Positions 19,142-28,958 are shown, numbered from the stretch's first letter. The stretch is 50,903 bases of DNA from Microvirga massiliensis (GCF_001006805.1 NZ_LN811355.1:258590-309492); one strand, 5' to 3'. Notes: generated from the sequence alone by a model not told the origin. Translations and numbers: made by a program.

Positions 19142-20395
19142 ATGCGCCCTGCCCCGCTTATTGCAAACTACGACGCGCGCCGCCGCACCAGGAGACCCGC
19201 GCGCGTCGTGACCCTGAGCCGATGGACCGTCTATTTCCTGGCGACCGGACTCGCCCTCCTGGGTGCCTGGTCGCTCGCTTCGGCTTGGTATTTCTCGTCT
19301 CGGGACAACGTCGCCCTGCGCCTCCTCGAGCGACAGGCCAGCCTCAAGCGCAGCTACGAGCAGAAGATTGCTCTACTGAGGGACGAGGCCGAGCAGGCGA
19401 GCCGCACCAGCCGCGCCGAAGTGGAGCGGCTCGAAAGCGAGGTGCGTAGTCTCCTCGCTCGGCAAGCGAACCTCGAAACCCGCCATGCGGTCATCCAGGC
19501 CCTAATCGATCGGGCCGGGTCGACCGGCCGCGGAACCGCACTCTCGGAGACTGGGACGACCGTCCCGAACTCGGCCAGCTCCTATGCTCCGGAACAACCA
19601 CCCGTTCCGACGGACCCCTTCCGCCTCCGGTTGCGCTCCACAGGGCCGAACCGCACGAGCTCCCTCCCTGACCCTGCTTCGCAGGAACTCACCAAAGTAC
19701 TGCAAAAGACCGCACGGGCGCTGGACGATCTCGGGGATCACCAGCTTCGTGTTCTCGGGGAACTGACGACGGCTCTGCGCTCGCAGGCTGGCCTCCTCGA
19801 GATGGCATTGCAGCGGGCCGGGATGAGGCCGACCGGGCCGGCGAAGAACTCCGGACCGGTCGGTGGCCCGTTCATTCCCCTCTCCGATCCCGATTTCACG
19901 AAGCTCAAGCTGGATGCCGAGAGCGCTGTCGCGAAAGTCCTCCGGCTTCGGCGTTCGGTCGCCTCGCTGCCGTTCGGGACTCCGGTCGCCGCCGAAGTCG
20001 ATCTTTCGAGTGGCTACGGCTACCGGGTCGACCCCTTCACGCGTCTGCCGGCGGTCCATTCCGGTCTCGATTTTCGCGCCGAGTCAGGATCTCCGGTTCA
20101 CGCAACCGGCGCTGGCCGAGTCGTCGTTGCCGAATACAGTGGCGCCTACGGGAACATGGTCGAGATCGAGCACAGCCAAGGTGTCTCGAGCCGCTATGCT
20201 CATCTGTCTTCCATCGCCGTAACGGTCGGACAGCAGGTTCGGCCCGGAACCATGGTCGGGCGCGTTGGCTCGACGGGACGATCGACCGGGCCGCACCTTC
20301 ACTACGAGACCAGGATCGGCGGCGATTCCGTCGATCCACTACGCTTCCTGACAGCCGGCGAGATTCTCGAGACTGCGATGGTCAAGCTTCCCTGA
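19142..20395 (+). CDS. M23 family metallopeptidase with membrane anchor and coiled coil
   Basis: A protein of about 417 residues. An N-terminal membrane helix (WTVYFLATGLALLGAWSLASAWYF) is followed by a coiled coil (about residues 60-120), a Pro/Ser/Thr-rich linker, and a C-terminal lysostaphin-like domain. The zinc ligands are in HSGLDFRAE and GPHLHYETRI, and SRYAHLS carries the catalytic histidine. The family cuts peptide bridges in peptidoglycan at the periplasmic face, often during division. The start could also be the ATG at 19103, but the first 13 residues from there look unlike coding sequence. It is close to PBP1A and the amidase, giving a small cell wall neighbourhood. Confidence 0.87.
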   Translation: MRPAPLIANYDARRRTRRPARVVTLSRWTVYFLATGLALLGAWSLASAWYFSSRDNVALRLLERQASLKRSYEQKIALLRDEAEQASRTSRAEVERLESEVRSLLARQANLETRHAVIQALIDRAGSTGRGTALSETGTTVPNSASSYAPEQPPVPTDPFRLRLRSTGPNRTSSLPDPASQELTKVLQKTARALDDLGDHQLRVLGELTTALRSQAGLLEMALQRAGMRPTGPAKNSGPVGGPFIPLSDPDFTKLKLDAESAVAKVLRLRRSVASLPFGTPVAAEVDLSSGYGYRVDPFTRLPAVHSGLDFRAESGSPVHATGAGRVVVAEYSGAYGNMVEIEHSQGVSSRYAHLSSIAVTVGQQVRPGTMVGRVGSTGRSTGPHLHYETRIGGDSVDPLRFLTAGEILETAMVKLP

Positions 20396-20417
20396 GAGGG
20401 AAGCCCGGCGCAGGTGA

Positions 20418-21546
20418 TCAGTCGACGTCCGCGAATTCCTCGGTGCCGCCGTAGACCCGGTGGGCCAAGGACGCCTCCAGGAATGGGTCGAGTTCGCCGT
20501 CGAGCACGTCCAGTGGGCTCGTCGACTGAACGCCCGTCCGCAGATCCTTCACGAGCTGATATGGTTGCAGCACATAGGAGCGGATCTGATGTCCCCACCC
20601 GATATCGGTCTTGGCGGCAGCATCCGCATTGGCCTTCTCTTCCCGCTTCTGGAGCTCGAGTTCATAGAGGCGGGCTCGAAGCATGGACCAGGCGGTCGCA
20701 CGATTCTTGTGCTGTGAGCGCTCCTGCTGGCACGCGACCACGATGCCGGTCGGGATGTGGGTGATACGGACGGCCGAGTCCGTCGTGTTCACGTGCTGGC
20801 CGCCGGCCCCCGACGAGCGGAACGTATCGATCCGGCAATCCGACTCCTTCACCTCGATGTCGATACGGTCATCGACGACGGGGTATATCCAGACGGATGC
20901 GAAGCTAGTATGCCGCCGGGCATTCGAGTCGAAGGGTGAGATGCGCACCAAGCGGTGAACGCCCGACTCGGTCTTGAGCCAGCCATAGGCATTGTGTCCC
21001 TTCACCAGGAGCGTTGCGCTCTTGATGCCGGCCTCTTCGCCCTCGGTGAATTCGAGAAGCTCGACCTTGTAGCCGCGACGCTCCGCCCAGCGGGCATACA
21101 TCCGCTGGAGCATGGCTGCCCAGTCCTGACTCTCGGTTCCACCTGCCCCGGAATGCACTTCGAGATAGGTGTCGTTCCCGTCGGCCTCACCGGACAGAAG
21201 AGTCTCGACCTGACGGCGGGCTGCCTCGCTCTGGAGAGCACGGATCGCGTTCTCGCCCTCGTTGATCGTATCCTGGTCGTCCTCGGCCTCGCCGAGCTCG
21301 ATGAGAGTCACCGCGTCCTCGAGCTCCTGCTCGAGCCTCCGGATTGAGGCGATCTGATCCTCGAGCGCGGTCCGCTCGCGCATGATCTTCTGCGCGGCAT
21401 CCGCATCGTTCCAGAGGTTCGGGTCCTCGGCCGCTGCGTTCAGCTCTGCCAGACGTCGTTCTGCGACATCCCAGTCAAAGATGCCTCCTCAGCAGCCCGA
21501 CTGACTGCTTGGTCTCTTCTACGAGGTGTTGAATTTCCGCGCGCAT
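20418..21546 (-). CDS. prfB: Peptide chain release factor 2, with +1 programmed frameshift
   Basis: RF2 releases peptides at UGA and UAA. Translation starts at ATG 21546 (MRAEIQHLVEETKQ...), runs 23 codons to CTT, meets an in-frame TGA at 21477-21475, and continues after a +1 shift at GAC (DWDVAERRLAELN...). The joined product is 375 residues, a normal RF2 length. Conserved parts are EVHSGAGGTESQDWA, the GGQ motif in RSSGAGGQHVNTTDSAVRITHIPTG, and the stop-codon reading region. The tripeptide region is SPF, the RF2 form. Without the shift only the part from 21383 down would appear as an open frame and the N-terminal domain would be missed. Confidence 0.96.
21474..21489 (-). promoter_or_regulatory. 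RF2 autoregulatory frameshift site
   Basis: On the minus strand the sequence reads AGGAGG CAT CTT TGA C. An internal Shine-Dalgarno sits 3 bases before the slippery CTT, followed by UGA and C. This is the classical arrangement in which low RF2 lets the ribosome slip +1 at CTT-T and make more RF2. Confidence 0.96.
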
Positions 21547-21623
21547 GAGTCTCGGAACGTGATGGAATGGCGGGGTGCTTAGCACGCCCGCAAAGAGTGT
21601 AAAGGACCGCTGCTGACCGGGTG

Positions 21624-24044
21624 TCAGTACAATCCGCCTGTGCCTGCACCGACGGCCCGCTCCGCATCCGGCGAAACACCAGCTTGGGCGTCGACCCCGA
21701 CGACGGAGTAGCTGTCGGGCGGCGCCGTCCCGGGCTTGAAGGCCTCCAGGATCACGCTGCTTCCTTCACCACTACCCGCCCTGAGTCCGGAGGCCCGGTT
21801 GACCCGGACCAGCTTCGTGCCCGGCGGGATTCGGAACGGCGTCGCGGGCTTGTCCTTGAGCGCCATCTGCATGAAATCGCGGAACACCGGTGCGGCGTAT
21901 TGACCGGCCGTAGCGGAACTACCGAGCGATTGCGGCTTGTCGTAGCCAAGATAGATGCCGACCGCGAGGTCCGGAGAGAAGCCGACGAACCAGACGTCCT
22001 TCGCGTCGTTCGTCGTGCCGGTCTTGCCGGCGAGGGGCTTACCGACAGCCTTCACGACCTGGGCCGTTCCCCTCTGAACGACACCTTCCAGGATCGACGT
22101 GATCTGATAGGCCGTGATCGGGTCCAGCACCTGCTCGCGCGTCTCGTCGAGCTTCGGTTCGGGCTGCCCATCCCATTTCTCGGCGTCACAGTTCGCGCAC
22201 TTGCGGTCGTCGTGGCGATAGATCGTGCGGCCGTGGCGGTCCTGGATGCGGTCGATCAAAGTCGGCCTGATCCGGCGGCCGCCATTGGCGAACATCGAAT
22301 AGGCAGCAGTCATGCGCATCACGGTCGTCTCGCCCGCACCGAGCGACATCGACAGGACCGGCAGCATGTCGTCGTAAACCCCGAACCGGCGAGCGTACTC
22401 GGCAATGAGGGGCATGCCGACATCTTTCGACAGCCGGACGGTCATCAAGTTCTTCGAGTGCTCGACCCCATAGCGCAGGGTCCGCGGGCCGGTCGACTTC
22501 CCGTCATAGTTGCTGGGCGACCAAGCCTCCTGCCCCGGCCCCATATCGATCGTGATGGGGGCATCGAGGATGATGCTCGATGGCGTGTAGCCGTTGTCCA
22601 GGGCCGTTGCATAGACGAACGGCTTGAAGGACGAGCCCGGCTGACGAAGCGCCTGCGTCGCACGGTTGAACTCGCTCTGGTCGAACGAGAACCCTCCAAC
22701 CATAGCGTGCACGCGCCCCGTGAACGGATCCATGGCGACGATCGCGCCGGAGATCTCGGGCACCTGCCGCAGACGGAACTGTCCCTGCTTGCCCTCCAGC
22801 GGTTCCACGTAGACGACGGCGCCGGGAGTGAGGACCTGGACCAGACTGCGCCGGGTCCATTTGACGCCATCGGCTGTGACGGTGCCGTATTCGCGTTCCC
22901 GGGCCACCTGCCCCGAGGCTTCCTTCTTGGGCTGCAGGCCAATCTTCGCCTGTCCGCCAGAAACGTCGAGCACCACCGCAAGGCGCCAAGGCTGCACGTC
23001 GCCGAGAGCAGGAACCTCCGCCAGTGCGAGCCCCCATTCCCTTCCAGTCATGTCGAGCTTCTGGACCGGGCCACGCCAGCCCCGTGCCTCATCATAGCGG
23101 ACGAGACCGTCGACCAAGGCTTTTCGGGCCATCGCCTGCATCTTCGGGTCGAGAGTGGCGCGGATCGACAGACCGCCCTCGTAGAGCTTCTGTTCGCCGT
23201 ATCTTTCGGCGATTTCGCGGCGTACCTCCTCGGCGAAGAAGCCCGAAGCGATGGAGTTCGGGGAGACCACCCGTGGATTGACGACGAGCGGCTCCTTCTT
23301 GGCCTTCTCGGCCTCGTCGCTGCTGACGTAGCCGTTCTCGACCATCCGGTCGATCACCCAGTTCCTGCGCTCCACCGCGGCCTGCGGCTGCCGGAAGGGG
23401 TGATAGTTGTTGGGCGCCTTCGGCAAGGCAGCGAGATAAGCAGCCTCGGCCAGCGTAAGCTCGTGCACGGACTTGCCGAAATAGTTCAACGCGGCGGCCG
23501 CGATGCCGTAGTTGCTGAGGCCGAGATAGATCTCGTTCAGATAGAGTTCGAGGATGCGATCCTTCGAGAAGGTCGCCTCCATGCGCAGGGCGATCAGCGC
23601 CTCACGAATCTTTCGCTCGTAGGTGCGCTCGTTGGTCAGCAGGAAGTTCTTGGCCACCTGCTGCGTGATCGTGGAGGCGCCCTGCTCCCGCCGCCCCCCT
23701 GACCGGAAGTTGGCGACGATGGCCCTGACGATGCCTTCGGGGTCGATGCCGGAATGGCGGTAGAAGTTCTTGTCCTCGGCCGAGATGAAGGCGGAGATCA
23801 CGAGTTTGGGAACCGCCTGGATCGGGAGGTAGAGCCGGCGCTCGCGGGCGTATTCCGCCAGCAGTCCGCCATCCGCTGCGTGAACGCGACTCATCACGGG
23901 CGGCTCATAGTCCGCGAGCTGTGCGTGGTCCGGCAGATCCTTGGAATACTGCCAGTAGAAATAGCCCAGCGCTCCGGCGCCGATGAGGAACAGGATTGCC
24001 CCGACGCTGAACAGGAACCCGAAAAACCTCAGGATGATGCGCAT
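21624..24044 (-). CDS. mrcA: Penicillin-binding protein 1A (bifunctional glycosyltransferase/transpeptidase)
   Basis: An 806-residue class A PBP that polymerises lipid II and cross-links peptidoglycan at the periplasmic face. There is one N-terminal membrane helix (residues 5-30). The glycosyltransferase domain has E90 in SAEDKNFYRHSG and QGASTITQQVAKNF. An OB-like insertion follows (about 290-430), then the transpeptidase domain with S471 in GSSFKPF, EHSKN for SxN, and KTGTT with K674. A CANC pair near residue 610 lies in a segment of variable sequence in alphaproteobacterial PBP1A. The C-terminal 60 residues are low complexity. It is upstream of prfB on the same strand with a 77-base gap. 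Confidence 0.95.
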   Translation of the reverse strand: MRIILRFFGFLFSVGAILFLIGAGALGYFYWQYSKDLPDHAQLADYEPPVMSRVHAADGGLLAEYARERRLYLPIQAVPKLVISAFISAEDKNFYRHSGIDPEGIVRAIVANFRSGGRREQGASTITQQVAKNFLLTNERTYERKIREALIALRMEATFSKDRILELYLNEIYLGLSNYGIAAAALNYFGKSVHELTLAEAAYLAALPKAPNNYHPFRQPQAAVERRNWVIDRMVENGYVSSDEAEKAKKEPLVVNPRVVSPNSIASGFFAEEVRREIAERYGEQKLYEGGLSIRATLDPKMQAMARKALVDGLVRYDEARGWRGPVQKLDMTGREWGLALAEVPALGDVQPWRLAVVLDVSGGQAKIGLQPKKEASGQVAREREYGTVTADGVKWTRRSLVQVLTPGAVVYVEPLEGKQGQFRLRQVPEISGAIVAMDPFTGRVHAMVGGFSFDQSEFNRATQALRQPGSSFKPFVYATALDNGYTPSSIILDAPITIDMGPGQEAWSPSNYDGKSTGPRTLRYGVEHSKNLMTVRLSKDVGMPLIAEYARRFGVYDDMLPVLSMSLGAGETTVMRMTAAYSMFANGGRRIRPTLIDRIQDRHGRTIYRHDDRKCANCDAEKWDGQPEPKLDETREQVLDPITAYQITSILEGVVQRGTAQVVKAVGKPLAGKTGTTNDAKDVWFVGFSPDLAVGIYLGYDKPQSLGSSATAGQYAAPVFRDFMQMALKDKPATPFRIPPGTKLVRVNRASGLRAGSGEGSSVILEAFKPGTAPPDSYSVVGVDAQAGVSPDAERAVGAGTGGLY

Positions 24045-24183
24045 CCGCAGAAATCCAATACCGCGCGTGTCCTCGCGCTCGCTGCCGTCATGCTCTGCGA
24101 ACGTCGACCCTGCCCGAACGGCACACCAAGGCCGCCCTAGGATAGAGCAGGAATCGCGCCCCCGCTCTGCCTATCCACATCTT

Positions 24184-25431
24184 CTATGGTGAAACTGCGG
24201 CAGTTCCACCCTGTGCGAACCGTGGCGCGAAAAACAGATCGACCGCGGATGTCATTGCGTCGGTGGCGCGATCCCGCCACTCATCCGATATTAGGAGGTC
24301 GAAATCCTTCCGGCTAGAGAGATAGCCGAGCTCCACCAGGACCGAAGGCACATCGTAGGCGCGCAGGACGCGGAATCCCGCCTCGCGGTGCGGGTTCTTG
24401 TTGAGCCGGGCGACCGTATCGAGCTCATGAACCAGCCGCTTCGCAAATCCGTGCGAGAAGACGCGGGTCTCGCGGCTGGTTAGATCCTGCAGAATCCCGG
24501 CGACCTCCTCTCCCAGATTGTCGGTGGATTCCACGCCCGCGGCGGTATCCGCCTGGTTCTCGCGATCGGCCAGGAGAGCCGAGTCGGCGTCCGACGCGCG
24601 TTCGGACCCGGTATAGACGGTGAGCCCTCTGACCTCGGCTCCTCCGGAGATCGAGTCTGCGTGGATCGACACGAAGAGGTCGGCCCTGGCAGAGCGTGCG
24701 AGGCGGACCCGATCTCCCAAGGGGATGAAAACGTCCCGGTTGCGGGTCATCAAAACACGATACCTGCCAGTGGCTTCGAGCTTTTTTTGGAGCTTCTGGG
24801 CGAAGCTGAATACGATATCCTTTTCGAACATGCCCGCCGAGGCGGTGGCGCCGGGATCCACTCCGCCATGGCCGGGATCGAGCATGATGACGGGACGGCG
24901 ATCTTCGGGCTCCGCCAATACCGTTTCTACGACGGGCGGCCGAAGGATCGGAGCACTCTCCGCAACCGCTCGCCGGAAAGGTTCGCGCTCGGTTCGGGTC
25001 AGTTCCACGACGAGCTTGGCCGTGCCGGACCTGGGGTCCTTTTCCGTATCCAGCCGGGACACGGAGGCGGGTTGAGCGAGATCGATGACGATCCGTGAGC
25101 GCGCGGGCCCGAACAGACCATATCGGAAGGAGGAGACGAGACCTTCCCGTCGCCGCCCGATCTCTGCCGGCAACCTGAACGTGACCTCCGGGAGCTCGAT
25201 GATGACGCGGTCCGGACGCTCCATATACGCGACCCTCGGCGCCACTGGCCGAGACAGCGCAATCGTGAAGCGCGTCCGACCGGACTCGACCGCGACATCG
25301 ATTGCCGCGGCAATCGATGCAGCCTCCGAGCGCACAGGCGTGGATGGCGCCAACAGGAATACAGGCGCCGCCGCAAGGGCCAGCATGAAGGCCATCACTC
25401 TGGGGAGCCGTGGTGACGTCAGGTGGAGCAT
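24184..25431 (-). CDS. amiC: N-acetylmuramoyl-L-alanine amidase, AmiC-like
   Basis: A 415-residue periplasmic amidase that cuts the bond between MurNAc and L-alanine during daughter cell separation. A signal peptide (residues 1 to about 37) is followed by an AMIN domain (about 40-160), which localises the enzyme, and a C-terminal Amidase_3 domain. Zinc-binding and catalytic residues appear in LDPGHGGVDPGA, MFEKDI, FVSIHADS and VLVELGYLSS. It lies 139 bases upstream of mrcA on the same strand, in the order amiC-mrcA-prfB. GAGAGG lies just before the ATG. It may be called amiA/B/C; the AMIN domain favours AmiC. Confidence 0.93.
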   Translation of the reverse strand: MLHLTSPRLPRVMAFMLALAAAPVFLLAPSTPVRSEAASIAAAIDVAVESGRTRFTIALSRPVAPRVAYMERPDRVIIELPEVTFRLPAEIGRRREGLVSSFRYGLFGPARSRIVIDLAQPASVSRLDTEKDPRSGTAKLVVELTRTEREPFRRAVAESAPILRPPVVETVLAEPEDRRPVIMLDPGHGGVDPGATASAGMFEKDIVFSFAQKLQKKLEATGRYRVLMTRNRDVFIPLGDRVRLARSARADLFVSIHADSISGGAEVRGLTVYTGSERASDADSALLADRENQADTAAGVESTDNLGEEVAGILQDLTSRETRVFSHGFAKRLVHELDTVARLNKNPHREAGFRVLRAYDVPSVLVELGYLSSRKDFDLLISDEWRDRATDAMTSAVDLFFAPRFAQGGTAAVSP

Positions 25432-25544
25432 AGCCTCTCGGGTCGACTGGCGGCCTCCTCCTAACCGATACGATCCAGATGGTTAACGAACTCCTGAGGC
25501 GGCGACACGATCCACTCCCAACCGTGGCGGGACAGCCACACTGT

Positions 25545-25563
25545 GCAGATCTGACGCAGATCT
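25545..25563. repeat. Direct repeat before the candidate rne promoter
   Basis: The octamer GCAGATCT occurs at 25545-25552 and again at 25556-25563. Starts are 11 bases apart, one helical turn, and the second copy touches the proposed -35. It could be an activator site or chance. Confidence 0.4.
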
Positions 25564-25590
25564 TGCCAAAGGGCCGATGGGCTCTGTAAT
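25563..25590 (+). promoter_or_regulatory. rne: Candidate rne promoter
   Basis: TTGCCA (25563-25568), 16 bases, then TGTAAT (25585-25590); each hexamer has one mismatch to the sigma-70 consensus. Transcription would start near 25597, giving a leader of about 460 nt before the rne ATG, consistent with the long leaders known for rne in other bacteria. Confidence 0.5.
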
Positions 25591-26056
25591 GAAACAGATC
25601 CTCGTCCGGATGGCCGATTCCGGCGGGCGTCTCGGGAGACGGTTGTGTGGACCGATTCCAGGCCCCTGCTGTTCAAAACGGCGTCCCTGCGGGCGAGCAT
25701 CATCTGACGGCGCTAGGCCGTCGCCGATCGCCGGCATCACCGGCGGATCGATTTCGAGAGGGCAGGATTGGATGGGAGCGCCTCCGGAGTCATTCGTGAC
25801 TTTCGTGACCGCATCATCCCCTGTGCGCAGCGAGCGTGCTTTCCGTTTGCGGGCGGCCGGACTCGCGTCGGGTGCGCCCCGTCCCGTTCAGCCCTGGATA
25901 CCTAACCCGAGCGCGCCCTCAGACGGCGCGCCGTGGCGTTCATCGGCACCTGCGAGGCGCCTTCCGCTCCCTGCGCGAATACGTCGGGAACATACCCCGC
26001 CTCCATCTCATCCCCACGTGAGGTCCTGCCGATGATCGCCCTGTTGAGAGTTCATC
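25591..26056 (+). other. Long 5' leader of rne, GC-rich and hairpin-rich
   Basis: No convincing gene lies in this stretch. Several hairpins can be drawn, for example GACGGC-GCTAG-GCCGTC near 25707 and CGCCGG-CATCA-CCGGCG near 25730. In enterobacteria the rne leader mediates autoregulation by RNase E; the same role here is an inference from position and length only. Confidence 0.4.
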
Positions 26057-28933
26057 ATGGCGAACAAAATGCTTATCGATGCCTCCCACCCGGAAGAGAC
26101 CCGGGTCGTGGTGGTGCGCGGTCAGAAGGTCGAAGAATTCGATTTCGAGTCAGCTAGCCGCCGACAGCTCCGCGGCAATATCTATCTCGCAAAGGTCACG
26201 CGCGTCGAACCGTCTCTCCAGGCGGCCTTTGTCGAATATGGCGGCAACCGGCACGGTTTCCTCGCCTTCAGCGAAATCCATCCGGACTATTACCAGATCC
26301 CGGTCGCGGATCGGCAGGCGCTGCTCGAGGCGGAAGCAGAGGCCGCCCGCGATGAGGAACGGGCCGAGGAGCGCAAACGGCGGCGCGGCTCCAAGCCGAA
26401 GAGGGCGCGTGCCGACGAAACCGTGCGCCAGGACGCGCCGGCAGGGACCGATGGCGAGGTACCGGTCCCCGGAGAGTTCTTCGATGCGCCGGTCCCTCAG
26501 GAATTCCGCGCCGCGGATTCCACGGAACTCGGCGGGCAGGATGGTCTGGCGGTCGAGCCGGCGCCCGAGATCTCCACTGAGGAGTCGCAGGCCGTTGCGC
26601 TGATCGATGCTCCCGCGGAAGAGTCCGCGGCCGTCGAGCCGGAGGCGGAGGCAAGGAGCGAGGACGACCGCGCCGAACCGGAGCCGGCCCACGAGTATGG
26701 CGAGGTCGAAGCACATCACAGAGAGGCCAGCAGCGAGGCAGAGGAACTCTCCGCCGGAATTGAAGCGCGGTCCGTCAACGAGGATGAGCAGAGCCTCGAT
26801 GAGGCCGAGGACGATTCCGAGGATGATGAGGCGGAGGACGCCGAGAACGGCGAAGAGGACGAAAGCGACGCCGAGGACGGCGAGGAAGCCGTCGAGCAGG
26901 TAGGCGGAGGAGATGCGCTCGAGGACGTTCCCGAGCGGCCTCGCCAGCCCCGGCGTCAGTACAAGATCCAGGAAGTCATCAAGCGCAGGCAGATCCTGCT
27001 GGTGCAGGTCGTCAAGGAAGAGCGCGGCAACAAGGGTGCTGCGCTCACGACGTATTTGTCATTGGCCGGCCGTTACTCTGTCCTGATGCCGAATACCGGT
27101 CGAGGCGGCGGCATATCGCGGAAGATCACCAATGCAGCGGACCGGAAGCGGCTGAAGGAGATAGCGCAGGAACTCGAAGTTCCAGAAGGGATGGGGATCA
27201 TCCTCCGGACTGCGGGTGCATCCCGCACCAAGCCGGAGATCAAGCGCGACTTCGAATACCTGATGCGCCTCTGGGAGAGCGTTCGTGAGCTCACGTTGAG
27301 TTCGACGGCGCCGGCCTTGGTCTACGAGGAAGGCTCGCTGGTCAAGCGGGCGATCCGCGATCTCTACAACAAGGACATCGACGAGGTCATCGTCTCCGGT
27401 GAAGAGGGATACCGCGAGGCCAAGGACTTCATGCGCATGCTCATGCCGAGCCAGGCGCGGATCGTGAAGCCCTACCGTGACCCGCATCCCCTCTTCGCTC
27501 ATTACGGCGTCGAGGCGCAGCTCGATGCGATGTTCTCGAATCACGTCACCCTGAAATCGGGCGGCTATCTGGTCATCAATCCCACCGAGGCGCTCGTCTC
27601 GATCGACGTCAACTCCGGGCGGGCTACGCGTGAACACAACATCGAGGACACGGCCCTCAAGACGAATCTCGAGGCCGCGGAGGAGATTGCGCGGCAACTC
27701 CGGTTGCGGGACCTCGCGGGCCTGATCGTCATCGACTTCATCGATATGGAGGAGAAGCGGAACAACCGTGCGGTCGAGAAGAAACTGACCGAGTGCCTGA
27801 AGAACGATCGAGCACGCATCCAGCTCGGACGGATTTCCCCATTCGGCCTGCTCGAGATGTCACGGCAGCGCATCCGCACGGGCGTGCTCGAATCCTCCAC
27901 GATCCCATGCCCGCATTGTGCCGGCACCGGATCGATTCGCTCCACTCCGTCGGTTGCGCTTCACATCCTGCGCTCCGTCGAAGAGATGCTGATCCGGAGT
28001 GCCTCCCACAATCTCGTGGTGCGTACCCGTCTCGAGGTTGCCTTCTACATCCTCAACCAGAAGCGCACGCACCTGCGCAACCTCGAGACGCGCTTCGGCG
28101 TGACGATCTCCGTCACCGCGGACGAGAGCCTGGGCGGCACGACCACCTTTGCCGTCGACCGTGGTGAGCCGGCCATTCGGGTGGAAACCCGTGCGCCAGC
28201 CACCGGTGTTCAGATCGACACGATTCTTCCGATCGACGAGCCGTACGAAGAGCTCGATTCGGAGGAGGACGAAGAGGATACCGGTAGCGACGAAGAGCTC
28301 GTCACGAGCGAAGAAGCCCAGGGCGCCGAGCACGACGGAGAAGAGAGCGGCCGCCGTCGCAGACGCCGCCGTCGCAGGCGCGGACGCGGTGAGCGCGAGA
28401 TTCACGCTGACGAGCGGACCGAAGGTGAGTCGCACGAGGAGGCAGCGCAGGAAGGTGACGAGCCATCCGTCGAGCGTGAGCCGTCCGAAGAAGGCACGCG
28501 TCACGCGGAAGGCTCAGATGAGAGGAACGGACGCCGGCGGCGGCGTGGACGGCGTGGAGGGCGCGGCGGGAATGGGCGCGACTTCTTTGCAGGCGCGCCC
28601 GAGAGCCCGGCCGAAGGCCAAGGGGAAGAAGTCCAGCTACAGCAGATCGGAGAGCAAGAGGCTCCGACCGCTGGGGAGGAGCAGGCAGTGCCTGAGCTCT
28701 CTCCAGTCCCGGCTGGGGAGAATGCACCTCAGTCTGCCGGGGAGCCCGAACTGCCGGCCGAGATCGGTGCAGCAGCTTCGACCACATCAGCCACGGAAGC
28801 AGAGCCCATATCTCCGACAGCTCCGGAGCCCGCTCCCGAGCCGGTTGCGGTCGTGCTGACTCCGCCTGACCCCGATCGACCCAAGCGGGCCGGCTGGTGG
28901 TCACGTGCAAAGTCGGTGCTCGGCGGCAGCTGA
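26057..28933 (+). CDS. rne: Ribonuclease E
   Basis: A 958-residue endoribonuclease that starts mRNA decay and matures rRNA and tRNA. The N terminus (MANKMLIDASHPEETRVVVV, then GNIYLAKVTRVEPSLQAAFVEYGGNRHGFL) is the first part of the S1 domain. This is split by an acidic, Glu/Asp/Ala-rich insertion of roughly 200 residues (about 95-295), a hallmark of alphaproteobacterial RNase E. The rest of the core follows: NTGRGGGISRKI, the catalytic aspartate D517 in LVSIDVNSGRATRE, VIDFIDM, and the zinc-link CPHC (C618, C621). The C-terminal third is disordered, with arginine-rich patches (RRRRRRRRRRG, NGRRRRRGRRGGRGG) for RNA or degradosome contacts. It ends in WWSRAKSVLGGS. Confidence 0.95.
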   Translation: MANKMLIDASHPEETRVVVVRGQKVEEFDFESASRRQLRGNIYLAKVTRVEPSLQAAFVEYGGNRHGFLAFSEIHPDYYQIPVADRQALLEAEAEAARDEERAEERKRRRGSKPKRARADETVRQDAPAGTDGEVPVPGEFFDAPVPQEFRAADSTELGGQDGLAVEPAPEISTEESQAVALIDAPAEESAAVEPEAEARSEDDRAEPEPAHEYGEVEAHHREASSEAEELSAGIEARSVNEDEQSLDEAEDDSEDDEAEDAENGEEDESDAEDGEEAVEQVGGGDALEDVPERPRQPRRQYKIQEVIKRRQILLVQVVKEERGNKGAALTTYLSLAGRYSVLMPNTGRGGGISRKITNAADRKRLKEIAQELEVPEGMGIILRTAGASRTKPEIKRDFEYLMRLWESVRELTLSSTAPALVYEEGSLVKRAIRDLYNKDIDEVIVSGEEGYREAKDFMRMLMPSQARIVKPYRDPHPLFAHYGVEAQLDAMFSNHVTLKSGGYLVINPTEALVSIDVNSGRATREHNIEDTALKTNLEAAEEIARQLRLRDLAGLIVIDFIDMEEKRNNRAVEKKLTECLKNDRARIQLGRISPFGLLEMSRQRIRTGVLESSTIPCPHCAGTGSIRSTPSVALHILRSVEEMLIRSASHNLVVRTRLEVAFYILNQKRTHLRNLETRFGVTISVTADESLGGTTTFAVDRGEPAIRVETRAPATGVQIDTILPIDEPYEELDSEEDEEDTGSDEELVTSEEAQGAEHDGEESGRRRRRRRRRRGRGEREIHADERTEGESHEEAAQEGDEPSVEREPSEEGTRHAEGSDERNGRRRRRGRRGGRGGNGRDFFAGAPESPAEGQGEEVQLQQIGEQEAPTAGEEQAVPELSPVPAGENAPQSAGEPELPAEIGAAASTTSATEAEPISPTAPEPAPEPVAVVLTPPDPDRPKRAGWWSRAKSVLGGS

Positions 28934-28958
28934 CCCAAACTCTCCGCGACAGCGATAC

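Noticed and set aside
21621..23702. 693-codon plus-strand open frame opposite mrcA
   Set aside because: It is antisense to a PBP1A with all catalytic motifs. Its translation is Arg/Asp/His-rich with no recognisable domain, typical of the mirror frame in high-GC DNA.
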